The position numbers were made by a program, and so were the translations under genes. Below the pieces are notes generated by a model, which did no database searches, was not told the DNA's origin, and saw only the letters and a program-made list of their open reading frames with translations. A stretch of 64,000 nucleotides of DNA from Anadara kagoshimensis (Eukaryota > Mollusca > Bivalvia > Arcoida > Arcidae): contig CM037873.1 of the NCBI GenBank assembly GCA_021292105.1, positions 9,711,489 through 9,775,488 of the forward strand. The letters are read 5' to 3'. Position 1 is the first letter of the stretch. Each line of letters starts with the position of its first letter. Positions 24,871 through 36,214 of this stretch are shown here, piece by piece.

Positions 24871-27800
24871 TTTATCTGGGTTTTTTTCTTAATTGGCGAG
24901 TACCAAATTTTTTACTATGCGTTGAGATTATCTGTATTGTATTGCGTTGTAGCTCTGCTTTGTCTTTTGTTTGTTAGAAAGTACATGTTTTTCTAATTGG
25001 AACTGTATTCTACATTAGCAGCAGATATTCCATTTTAAGAATATTCTCTTTATTGTTCAGCTACACATTACCGGTATGTTTAATTTTGATTTATTTCATT
25101 TAAAATATACGAGGTGTCCCAGCGCTATATCATTTATTCTAATAAAAGAATTGCAATATTACGAAGCCATACATCATAACAGTTTAAGAACCTTTTAAAT
25201 TGGATTCTAGTTCTTGGTGTTATATATCATGTAATATGACGTAAAGGAAGATATTATATATGAGCATTCGTGTTGTATAAAACTCAACTGATGAAACTTC
25301 ATTTTTTGTATTTTACATCATTGAAATGTCTAGAAACAAATAACATAATATACCAGTTTTAATTTTACATCACTAGCCGTTTTGGAATACAATCTGTACA
25401 AGTAACGCTTTGACCAAAATTGTAAAAATAATATATTGTACACCATTGTCTTCACATCATTCACGCATATGATTCATGTGAGACATATATTAATTTATAT
25501 CTGTATGTATTATATTGTAATTGCATTATGTCTACTAAGTGTACATATGACCATATGTACATATTACTTTATGAGAAATCGACATAAAATAATAAATCAC
25601 AAATATGCTGGTCCATGTCCAAAGCTGAATGATATAAACAACGTGATCCATGAAAACTGGTAAATTTCCACAACGAAGAAAGAAAATAAAGAATATGCTC
25701 TAACTTCACTAACATGTACCACAATGTCTAGAATTAATTTCGAAATATGTTTGTTACTAAGTGTGGTGTGTTCCAATTTTGTCGTGTTTTAAGGTTGAAG
25801 TGGTGCAGTGCTTTATCTTTAGTTTCATTGACGATGCAAGAGATTAAGTCCAGCTCAATTGTCGATTGTAACAAGGTATGATTTCAGAATCGTAGGCGTA
25901 ATGATGCGAGATTTACACTGGTTTATACACACTTTTGACCTCATGTGTTAAACAGTCGAGGCCAAAAAATTTACTTACCTTTCCTTAATTTGGAATGAAA
26001 TTTTAAAATATCGTATTTGCTCAGAAACTAATATGCTTTAACATTACATAGACATTTCTGTTTTGATACTAGTAAAGTCTTTCGGTACCGAAACTAAAAA
26101 TTAATATAATTTGGTTTTCATATCCAAGTTTGTGCTTTGTTGGAAACAAAGAATGCATTTGTAATAAAAATGCGGTTCTACGCCCTCTTAAATCTTCTTG
26201 TCAACGTACCGTTTTTCATTATTTATAGTGTTATATAATATCTGCAATCTTCAATTATACATCATTCTGAGCTTTACCTCCTATAGATAAAACGCATGCT
26301 TCATCGTAAAATGGTCAATAGTGGCGATGCTCGTTTTGTCTTGTACATCTATAAAATACCGTTTATATAGGAAACATGAATAATGTTACAAAATCTGCTA
26401 ATTATATTAATCTATTCTTTTGCTGGTAATGGTTTGCAAGTGTAAGTGAAGAACTATCAAAGGTAGGTGGTTCGGTCCTGAATACTTACCTGTCTACATA
26501 TTGGTACTAATTCATTTAGTATTTTAATAATAAAAATAATCATGTTTTCCTAGTAAAGCGTATTGCATATGTACTGTAAGCGGTTAGTCCTATAAATACC
26601 CTTATGAAGCATAAATACTACTACTTACATTTTCAAATAAAAATATACAAACGGCAACAGCCGGAAACCAGAACATTTTGAAAATTCCAATCATCCGACC
26701 TATTTCACACAGATGAACACATTGTTACAAAATGAATGGGCAGGATATGGTCTTGTGTGTTGCCAGAAGATAAGGTAGTTATGAACCAATTTTTCACAGA
26801 TGTTTTTTTTTTAGAAATTTTATGTTATTGAGATATTATTACGAACAAATGGCGTTATCTTACTCTGACTAGCTACACTATTGCATTAATTCGTTTTTTG
26901 GTAAACAAAACTACTGGGTTTCCTTATTACATTGTCAAACACAAGATTCCTGAAAATGGCTCATATATCATTACAAACGTATTTTGCAAATTATATTTTG
27001 TGAAATTTATTATTTCCCGGTTATTGTAAATCATTAAATCATGAAGACATTGGGAACTTAATTCGTTTTAAGTAAGGTGTTATGCAATTTTAAGTTCTTA
27101 CACTTTGTATATGAACTGATAAACAATTTCTTTCATATTATTTTTGATATTTTTATGGTTTTTTACTTCACCCATCCCACCATGAACACAATTAATAATT
27201 TGCAACATAACCTCGCGTTTCTATAAATAACATCTAAAGCTACAGTTTGCTGTCGTCTGCATTTTATATTATTACATTTGATGTAACGGATTTAGCTTCC
27301 TGTAAGAGGTTAAAAGAAAAACGTTCAATCTTGTTATGCTGCATAATATCCATTAAACATCTTTTTAAAAACATTTAGCTCTGCATCTACAAATCAGAAA
27401 TATGATACGTCAATAGCACTAAACACTGTGCTGCTGAAAGCTTACCAGTCGTCAGTCTAAAACAAGCTTTAATACCAAATAATGTTGGGCAAATATAACA
27501 ATCCACTTTAGTAGCTTCATCATTAAAGGTCATGAGTACAAGTTCATCGGTGCTGGTTCTATCTGTGTTTAGTGTTTTTATACAGCCTAATTTTGATGTA
27601 CGTTACGTGCCCTACACAAAAATCTCAAATAGTTATAAAATAAATAGAATGGCTCAACGTTTAAAGATAGAATATACACGATAAACGGTGGATAGTTAGT
27701 TCATTGTTTGATGAAATAAAGGGTGTGTTAAATTATGATTGAGCTAGGCTTATAAATTTTAATAATATAATTATCAATATATTACATATAATTTATAATA

Positions 27801-27912
27801 ATATAAGTAATTAACATGGATACTACAAAGGACACGTATATCAGCTTACATAAAGGTTTAATTATAAAAACATTGATTTGATCACGGATCTACTCACAGA
27901 GATCTACATGTA

Positions 27913-28155
27913 TATTTATATCCCCCGCTTAAAAAATGGCGGGTATATAGTGAAAGAGGTGTCCGTCCGTCCTTCCGTTACACCTTAGGGTACCTATCTC
28001 TTATCCGCAACTCCCCCTAAACCCTTCAATGGATTTCATGAAACTTCCAAACAATCTTTGTGATATAATGTAGATGTGCACCTCCTATTTAAAAATTTGA
28101 TCCGATGGATTTTTGGAAGCGGGGAATATTTTTGTGAGGTTGTGTCTCACAGTTT
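27913..28155 (+). repeat. Mollusc-type GTCCGTCC dispersed repeat
   Basis: It begins with TATCCCCCGCTTAAAAAATG and GCGGGTATATAG, a small inverted repeat. GTCCGTCCGTCCTTCCG follows, and then TCTTATCCGCAACTCCCCCTA and GGATTTCATGAAACTT. Repeats with this layout (CCCGC...GCGGGTATA, GTCCGTCCGTCC, ACTCCxCCTAAACC) are widespread in bivalve genomes as I remember them. It is non-coding. The boundaries are approximate. Confidence 0.7.
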
Positions 28156-28259
28156 TTCTAGTTTTTTTCTCTGAAATAAGGGTCCATATTGATCTCATTA
28201 CCGATTGTGACCTGATGATTACCGATTGTGACCTGATGATGATAGGATGGAGTTCCACT

Positions 28260-28432
28260 GTGTTACGCTCTATTTGTGAGGAACTTGTCTTAGGCCTTCT
28301 AGAGCACCTGGTCCAATTCGCCCTTGGACCATCACCAGTGTTTATCTTAATTTGCCAAATTCAAACGTTTTTACTTTGCCTTGTGATTCTGACATGGATT
28401 GTTATGTTTATTTTTGATTTGTCAGTTTGCTA
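28260..28432 (-). repeat. Diverged inverted copy of the common dispersed repeat
   Basis: In reverse complement it reads AACAATCCATGTCAGAATCACAAGGCAAAGTAAAAA and then GGTGCTCTAGAAGGCCTAAG, matching the order of the family. It directly follows the GTCCGTCC repeat and a doubled GATTGTGACCTGATGAT (about 28203-28241). Confidence 0.6.
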
Positions 28433-28595
28433 ACAAAAATCTTTTTTTCAAGCATTATCCATAGTGGAACGAACCACCATCGATTAAATGAAGAAATCTG
28501 GATCATGGAATGATGTCTTGAAAGTCATTGTCTTTTATTGACTTCAGATACATGGAGTATTGTCCCATGGTTATTTACAAAAAATAATATATGAA

Positions 28596-28598
<3 letters not shown>

Positions 28599-28655
<57 letters not shown>
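28599..28655. repeat. TA dinucleotide microsatellite
   Basis: About 55 bases of alternating TA are broken once by TATATTATAT. It is a simple slippage-prone repeat. Confidence 0.95.
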
Positions 28656-28656
<1 letters not shown>

Positions 28657-28856
28657 TTTATTCACAAATCACTGTAGACGGATTTTTGTGTCCGATTTTT
28701 CAAATTGAAACAGACATGATATGCATAACATAAAGATAAAAATCAAATCAAATACACACACGCGTTATAATATTTGATTATACATATATTTATCACATAT
28801 CCATTTAATCTTACTATAGCAATACACTGTTTTTTCCAGCTATGTAATATGGAAGT

Positions 28857-29030
28857 CTGTATCACACGCGTGTGTGATACAACATTCTGTATCACCATAG
28901 TAGCCGGAACTCCTTTTAGGGGAATTCCCTTTTCCGACAACAATAATATGACGTCATTATGTGATACGTAATGACAAAAATAATATGACGTCAATATGTG
29001 ATACATACGTCATGTTAAGTTGGGAGAATT
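28857..29030. repeat. GTGATAC / TGACGTCA tandem-palindromic patch
   Basis: GTATCACAC-GCGT-GTGTGATAC forms a hairpin at 28859-28880. Two tandem copies of AATAATATGACGTCAxTATGTGATAC follow at about 28943-28969 and 28980-29006, giving two perfect TGACGTCA octamers (28949 and 28986). A doubled AGTTGGGAGAAT lies just beyond, near 29020-29050. The function is unknown. It may be the edge of the same mobile unit as the palindrome at 29323. Confidence 0.5.
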
Positions 29031-29322
29031 TATTCGAGTTGGGAGAATCGCGGACGATGTTAAATAATTTTGTAAAGTCAATGTTTGTATTTTGATTTTT
29101 CCCAGTGTTTACGATGGTATTAGTAAAATGTTAACCAATGATGCGTAAACGAAGAGTTATCTGTTGTTTTTAATTACTTCGTTAGCAGTTTTTACAGTCA
29201 GGTATCAGATTTTTCGAATCAGATCAAAAATCAATATGAAATACTGAGTTGATTGTGAATTCTTTGACAGATTAAGCCAAAGAAAGCTTTTCATTTAGGT
29301 TGGTAGGGTATGTGATAAATAC

Positions 29323-29484
29323 AAAACCACACATAAGTGGTTTTCTGACGTAGCTTGATCGCACTCGATTATTGTGCGAACGCATACATTACACTCGTGC
29401 GCAGAGCGCACTCGTGTAATGTATCCGTCCGCACAATAAACTCGTGCGATCAGCTACGTCAGAAAACCACATATGTGTGGTTTT
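29323..29484. repeat. 162-bp long palindrome with nested hairpins
   Basis: Arms of about 78-80 bases mirror each other around AGAGCGC. Landmarks TTTTCTGACGTAGC, GATCGCAC, TTATTGTGCG and ATACATTACAC recur inverted on the right side. Each outer end is itself a hairpin (AAAACCAC-ACATAA-GTGGTTTT on the left, AAAACCACA-TAT-GTGTGGTTTT on the right), so the strand could fold into a branched, cruciform-like structure. It is markedly GC- and CpG-richer than its surroundings and non-coding. It is probably a palindromic MITE. No target duplication was seen. Confidence 0.8.
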
Positions 29485-31427
29485 GCGTATATATACATCG
29501 AACAGAAAACATAACAAGTCTATGTTGATGTCGGGGATAATTTCCGTCATGAAATAAGGCTCCCATGTGTGATATTGTGTCCATTTAGTAGCTTCCCAAA
29601 AATAACATATTAGAGATTAAAAACGCTAAATTATACACAAGGAGTGTCCTTTATTGTCATTATGTAATGAAATGTGTAACTATAGAACTAAAGTACCAGA
29701 ATTAACCTTACTTCATTTCCGTGTGTGGGTTTTATAACGGAAGAAAAACAAACAGCATGTATCCAATGTTACAATTTAAATATCATTTATATACATATTA
29801 TATTTGATGAAGATTTATTCATTTCATGGTATAATTATTGTACTTTAAAAATAGCATGTATGGGATTGAACTTACTTTTATAGAAATCTGCCGCAACAAG
29901 GAACTTTGATAGACAAAAAGTTGACATTTATTCTAAAGCACTAAGAAGGTAAGGTAACGTACAATTCCGGATTTATATATGAATTTGAAGCATACATGTA
30001 GCTCTTCGTGTGGTATTACTAAATTGCTTTATTATTACGTATTGTGCTATCTACAGCCGTTTTTAAACCTGACTGAAATTCGCCCTCACTTACCATTCGT
30101 ACAATTAATCACTGTTTAGAGAAAACATTTTCTGCAATTTGTGACGGCCATGGTATGACTTGCTTTTGTGCCCTAACTCATTACATTCTATCCAATTGTT
30201 TTTGAAACGCTTTTTTAAACAGAAATATTTAAGATGGTTGGGGTCCATTAATTTAATTTAATGGAAATCCTCGGTTCGTAAACATACAGTGCAGCAGTTT
30301 TATTTACAGTTCAAGGATTTTCACAGGAAGCATAATTTTACTAACATTGCTAAAGGGTTATTTTAAATAATTATCTACTTGTTTGTTGATACCGCTAACA
30401 TTAAACTGCAATTTTTCTCTTTTTTTTTTTTTTGCATATGTTTTCGATAACATGTTTCGTCTTGGAAACATAGGGCGTCTTATAAAAATGTTCGAAATTT
30501 TTTATATCATCAGATCGACTATATCACAGACTCTTGTGAATCCATGTGGATTTGTCATTTTCATTTTCCGTTTAATTTGCAACGTTTTAGACAAGCATAT
30601 AAATCAATTACTAAGTCTGGGGTTTCTAAAACTGTCTCACTGGAAAGAATAAATCCATGGTATATACATGCATCAAATAACCTTCTGAAGTGAGCATATC
30701 ATGAGTAACATGGCCCAGTAATTAGGATTCATTTTCACAAAAACAAAATGATATGGTCGGGAAGTTCGGTTTGATTCTTTTTAATCCAATTTATTTGTTG
30801 GCAATGATGATAGGTTATTGAATTGTTTTTTGTTTTGTTTTCTGACTTCATCAGTCTATATCGCTCTTAGAACTAATGATACTTCTGGAACGTTAGTGTT
30901 TAACCGTTGCTATATCAAAATAGCATGAAAATTAGGCACTGTATTTTTAGCATAATATACACAATTTTTCTCACTCTCTCTTATTAGTGTCTACTATGGA
31001 TGCCAGAACAACACACGGGCTTTTCAAGCTTGACAGAATCATGTAAAGATCTAGTCCATTTTTAATTTTAAGGGACAAAATAATTAAATGAGGAAAGAAT
31101 GTAAACAAAATGCAACGAGACTCGCACCCTGACGAAGTTCACAACTTTATATATTGCAAACACACTTCATCGAGAAAAGTCGGATTCGTATGTGAGTGAT
31201 ATTACAGCGGCAAACATCATTCAAACTTTGCATGGACAAAGTTTAAACAACGTTTCAGTGACTATGCTTGTTGTGAAAAATAAATTTGATATCAAAAGAC
31301 TGTGGAACGTTCATATTCAGAGTCCTATGCTGATAATAATCTGTGAATGAGATAAAAGGTCGGAGTAAGAAATGTCCCTGTCTCACGACAGATGACACAA
31401 GGTTCACAAATTGATGAAATTTTAAGA

Positions 31428-31432
31428 CAAAT
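31428..31432. repeat. Target site duplication of the BEL/Pao element, left
   Basis: CAAAT directly precedes the TG of the left LTR and is repeated directly after the CA of the right LTR at 39249-39253. Five bases is the usual length for this superfamily. Confidence 0.9.
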
Positions 31433-32287
31433 TGTGTTGTCCGGAATTTCATTTTCAATTCCAGCAATTATTGTATTAGGTAGTTATCTGCCCTTTGACC
31501 ATAAACGTTATTTTGTTGTAAATTTAATGTTTCTTACAAGCGCCTTTACGATTAGGATTTTTTCATCGTTGTTCCAACGAAACATGTGCTTCCACATTGT
31601 CAATGCCATTGTTAGCAAATTTACTGTGAAAATTGTTAGTCCACAGTGTAAGTTTTCTATATTACTGTCTATGAACATTTTGTGCATCACTAGACCCTAG
31701 CTTAATGTCCTCATTTTGTGTATTTTAGCCCATTTTACCGTCTTATACCGGGATCTATTTTCTCAGTGTACCAAGTCTAGTCATTAATTGTCATAAGTGT
31801 GTTCTTATTTTTTATTATAAATGGTCAGGTAACCATATTTGCTATATGTGCTATTTGTTGGCACTGAGTATTTATTGCAATTTTGTTTAAATGTTGTTCA
31901 CATATATTTACACATACACATATGCTACACATATTGTTTACAAATATTTTATTATGCAATGATCTGCTATGTTCCATAGTATGGTAATAAGTACAGCTAT
32001 TTAATTTAGCTTGGCTCTTGGTAGTTTCCTCTAGCACCATGAACACCTATTTTTGTTGGTATGTTCTTACCACACAGTAATACTTTACAGGACACACACA
32101 CACACACATTCTCTCTCTCTTTCTCTCTCTCTCGTCATATGCATACACTAATTTACTCTGTATTTTGTTTTTGTCTTTGTAGCTTTTTACCGCACATAAA
32201 TTCACACTTGTAATACAGCATCATTAAATAAAGATTGTGGTGTTTAAAGAAGTGTTATGGTTAATCTATCCGTATTCAGACGGAACA
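31433..32287 (+). repeat. Left LTR of the BEL/Pao element
   Basis: This is the 855-bp promoter-bearing LTR. An AATAAA polyadenylation signal lies at 32227-32232 near its 3' end. An AC and CT dinucleotide microsatellite (about 32093-32134) differs in length from the right LTR. The only clear substitution is A here (ACATAAATTC) against C on the right (ACATACATTC), near 32201. No canonical primer-binding site was recognised after it. Confidence 0.96.
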
Positions 32288-32332
32288 GTAAAAAGACTGA
32301 ACATTAACAGCCATTATTACATCACATAAGAA

Positions 32333-33715
32333 ATGGAGGCAGAGAACTTGAATTTGCAAGAAACTGTAACAGTATCAGAAAAGCGTGTTAGAACTTTAAC
32401 TGATAAAGCATTAGAACTGTATAATCTGAAAAAGGAGGCCTTCGCAAGACAGTTAGAAGAAACCTGGGAGCTTGTTCAAATAGATTTAGAGAAATACGAA
32501 AGCTGTGTTAAAGAAACTGTTGTTTTGACTAATTTTGAACGAAGTATTGTTTGGTTTTTTGACAAGTTTTTAGATGTTTCAATTAATTATTCAAATTTTC
32601 TTTCTAGTGCTTATACACAAGATAGTATTAATGAGTTAGATAATCACAAGACTGTTGTACAAAATTACAAGTTAAAGGTAGATTGTGTTCTCAAAGATAT
32701 TCAGTTAGAAAAACAAAAATGTGTCGGGGTCCCTAAAATGTCACTTGATGGAAGGTCTGTTCACTCTGGCTCAGGTCGTGGTAGCATTAGGTCCCAGTCT
32801 AGCTCAGTAGTTGCTAGAACATTAGCAAAGGCTGAAGCTGCACGCGTTCGCTTAAAATATGCTGAAAAAGAAGCCGAGCTTCGTAAAATACAATCTGAAT
32901 TGAAGGAAAAGGATCAGATACAGGCAGCATTTACAGCTCGTAAAAATGCAGACCTACAGGCAGATTTAGAACTTTTAAAACAAAAGGGAGATGCTGAAGC
33001 TGTTGAGGCTGAAGCGCAAACTTTGAGGTCGATCGAAGAATCAAACTTGCCGAATGTATTTGATTCATTGCCTAGTCATGTGGTTAAAAAAGAACATTTT
33101 GTTAGTCATGTTAGTAATGATCCATCGAAACATGTTGACAGTCGAGATTATGTCAACAAGATGCATTCTGTGTTGAATCCAACTGCACCAGATTTCCAAC
33201 CTACATTTACTTCCACTACTCCAGTTTCTCACCCAGTACACACCGATAAAACTGAACACAAACGTACTGCAGATACGGGTATAGAGCATTCAGCCATGTC
33301 AGACTTGTCAAGCTTTCTGTTAAAGAAGGAGCTACTATTATCTCGTTTAACCAAATTTAATGAACGCCCTGAACAGTACGCTATGTGGAAAGCAAGCTTT
33401 AAAAGTATAATGATAGATTTAAAGGTTACAAGTTTGGAGGAATTAGATTTGTTGGTCAAATGGTTGGGACCGGAAGCGTCGCGTCAAGCCCTTAGCATTA
33501 GAGCCTCTAATGTAAACGATCCGTCTCGAGGTCTGAGTCTGATATGGGAAAGATTGGATGATAGATACGGTTGTCCTGAGTTAATAGAAGCCTCGTTGAA
33601 AACTAAATTAGCTAACTTTCCTAAATTGGGTAATAAGGATTATAAAAAGTTATATGACCTGACCGACATTTTGTCGGAAATTGAGTGTACTAAAGCTGAT
33701 GTTAGATTGCAAGCT
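32333..33715 (+). pseudogene. BEL/Pao gag region (first frame segment)
   Basis: This is the capsid-precursor part of the element's polyprotein. The ATG at 32333 follows the LTR by 45 bases and is the first in this frame. Residues about 160-235 are a charged coiled coil (ARVRLKYAEKEAELRKIQ). From about residue 335 comes the conserved BEL/Pao gag core (DUF1759 type), with FNERPEQYAMWKASF and IWERLDDRYG. The frame is lost near 33713 at a short T run. The following sense sequence continues in another register, while this frame runs on uselessly to 33859. One base of length difference would account for the break. Confidence 0.88.
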
Positions 33716-34498
33716 TACTCTCTTATTTTGATTCGTCCTCTGGTGTTTCACCCATTGTCAGTAAACTTCCTTATGGAATACAGGAGAAATGGACAACTGA
33801 GGCTTCAAAGTACAAACTTACTTACAGTGTGTCTTTTCCTCCATTCAGCTACTTTGTAAACTTTATACGTAGAATGAGCAAAGTCAAGAATGATCCTTCA
33901 TTTGTGTATGAATGTTTTCAAACCACCGGTGACAAGAGAGATAAACGTGTAACAAGCAATGTGCTTAGTCGAAAAACTGATGTTGGCTTTACCACACAAA
34001 ATGCATCTGAAGACATTATGAAACGTTGTCCGATACACAAAGCCGATCATACGTTAAATGAATGTCGTACCTTTAAGACAAAATCTTACGCGGAACGTAA
34101 GAAATATTTAAAGAGTCAGCACATTTGTTTCCGCTGCTGCTGTTCAAATAAACATTCTTATCGTGACTGTAAGGTAGACATTAAATGCAAATATTGTGAT
34201 AGCTCTCAACATGCTTCCGCCATGCATGTGATCACCCCTAGTACTCCGGATGGCGGGGAGAATACCCCTAGTACTCCGGATGGCGGGGAGAATACAACAG
34301 CTTCAGACCGGTCAGTGACTTCAAATTGTACAACTCTTTGTGGCAAGGAGTTCAGTGGCAGGTCATGTGGTAAAATTCTGTTGGTAGATATATACCCGGA
34401 TGGTAAACCTGAAAAGGCTGTAACGGTTTATGCGATCCTAGACGATCAAAGCAATGGATCACTTGCTTCGAAGGAACTATTTGATCGCCTTGACAGTT
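33716..34498 (+). pseudogene. BEL/Pao zinc-knuckle and protease region (second frame segment)
   Basis: It begins around KLPYGIQEKW, part of the conserved gag end. Cysteine-histidine clusters typical of the family lie at 34026-34064 (CPIHKADHTLNEC) and 34126-34230 (CFRCCCSNKHSYRDC with CKYCDSSQHASAMH). They are nucleic-acid-binding knuckles. The aspartic protease active site reads AILDDQSNGSL near 34432. A 30-bp in-frame tandem duplication (34235-34294) adds ten residues between knuckles and protease. The frame is lost near 34494 at a short T run. Confidence 0.88.
34235..34294 (+). repeat. 30-bp exact tandem duplication inside gag-pol
   Basis: Two identical 30-bp units (34235-34264 and 34265-34294) encode TPSTPDGGEN twice. 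They lie in the linker before the protease, where length change is tolerable. The exactness suggests a recent event. Confidence 0.95.
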
Positions 34499-35488
34499 TA
34501 GTGAACCAGCACCCTACAATCTCACTTCTTGTTCAGGAACCGTGACGATGTACGGTAGAAAAGTAAATAATATCACCATACGTTCACATAACGATTCAAA
34601 TTCCTACGAAATTAATATTCCGTCTATAATTGAATGTAGTAATATCCCAAATAATATGTCAGAAATACCTACCTCAGAAGTAGCAGAATGTTATCCGCAT
34701 TTAAGGTCCATAGCAAGTGAAATTCCTGCTCTCGATACTCGATTTAATATTCAACTTTTAATTGGCAGAGACGTACCTGATCTTCACCATATTGAACAAC
34801 AAATAATTGGACCAAAGGGTTCTCCCTTTGCACAGAAACTGCCCCTCGGATGGGTTATTATTGGACAAGTTTGTCTGAATGGATTTCATCAACCGGAAAC
34901 TGTATTTGTAAACAAGACAAACATTACAACAAAAGGTCGTGGCACTATTTTTGAACTATGCGAGAACACTTTGTGTGTTAAGGAACACCCCACCACAGCA
35001 GAACCTCCTAACACCAGGAATTCTATATTTCTGAAAACACCAGATGATGAAACTATTGGTTTATCTATAGAAGACAGGAAGTTCCTAAAGTTGATGCATG
35101 CAGAATTCCACATCGGACAAGACGGTCTTTGGACGGCTCCGTTACCTTTTAAAGAAGACAAACCAGACTTACCGAACAACAGGCCTCAAGCTTGGAAGCG
35201 TGCCCTTATCTTAGATGCGAGCTTGCATAAGGATCCTGTAAAAAAGGAGCATTTCATAACATTTATGGGAAAGATCTTGGACAGTGGTGCAGCTGAGGTA
35301 GCTCCAAAAGCTATAAAGGATGAATGTTGGTACCTTCCTCTGTTCGGTGTGTACCATCCGAAGAAGCCGGATCAAATACGTGGAGTGTTTGACTCTTCAG
35401 CGGTATTTGAAGGGATTTCTTTAAATAGTGTACTTATGTCGGGTCCGGACCTCAATAACAGTCTGCTTGGACTACTACTTCGCTTTCG
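34499..35488 (+). pseudogene. BEL/Pao protease end and reverse transcriptase N-terminal part (third frame segment)
   Basis: The sense frame resumes before YNLTSCSGTVTMYGR. It includes LIGRDVPDLH and KLPLGWVIIG of the protease-reverse transcriptase linker, then the fingers of the reverse transcriptase (CWYLPLFGVYHPKKPDQIR, VFDSSA). The frame is lost near 35488, just before the catalytic DIEQM motif, at a short A run. The apparent tail to 35600 is out of frame. Confidence 0.88.
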
Positions 35489-36214
35489 GAAGATGCATAT
35501 GCTATTACAGCTGACATCGAACAAATGTTCTACAGGTTTTATGTTCACGAGGACTATCGTGATTATCTTCGTTTCTTTTGGTATAGAGACAATGACATAG
35601 ACAATCCGTTAATCGAATATCGCATGAAAGTCCATGTGTTTGGAAATAGTCCGTCTCCTGCCGTAGCCACTTATGGTCTGCGAAAAGCAGTAGCAGATGC
35701 TGATGCCGATGTCAAGTCATTCGTGAACACCGACTTTTATGTGGACGACGGTCTTGCATCATTTCCGACAAAGATACAGGCTATCGACCTTATGTCTAGA
35801 ACTCGAGCCGTGCTGAAATCGAATGGAAATATTAATCTCCACAAAATTACCTCAAACTCTACAGAGGTTATGAATGCCTTCCCCACTGAAGACTTGGGAA
35901 AAAATCTGAAGGATTTAAATCTAGGTGACGATCCTCTTCCTCTTCAACATAGTCTTGGTATGGCATGGGACCTAAATGATGATACCTTTGCGTTTACTGT
36001 TCTTGAAGGAGCAAAACCTTTCACTCGCCGAGGCCTGCTAGCAACAGTTAATAGCTTATATGATCCTTTGGGATTCATTGCTCCAATCACCATCAGCGGC
36101 AAAATTATCCTCCGTGAGATCACACCTTCTGGAATTGATTGGGATACGCCATTATCGGATGAGCATCATAACAAGTGGGAGAGTTGGCTTTTATCGTTAC
36201 ATTCTCTTCAAGAT
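35489..36214 (+). pseudogene. BEL/Pao reverse transcriptase palm (fourth frame segment)
   Basis: This segment holds the polymerase active site. The first catalytic aspartate is in ITADIEQMFYRF and the YVDD box is at 35738-35749, followed by thumb and connection sequence (RRGLLATVNSLYDPLGFIAP). It copies element RNA into DNA in the virus-like particle. The frame is lost near 36212 at a short A run just after SLHSLQDV. Confidence 0.9.

Noticed and set aside
31508..31690. Open frames in the LTRs, present at both ends of the element
   Set aside because: They repeat simply because the LTRs are identical. LTRs of this superfamily do not encode protein.
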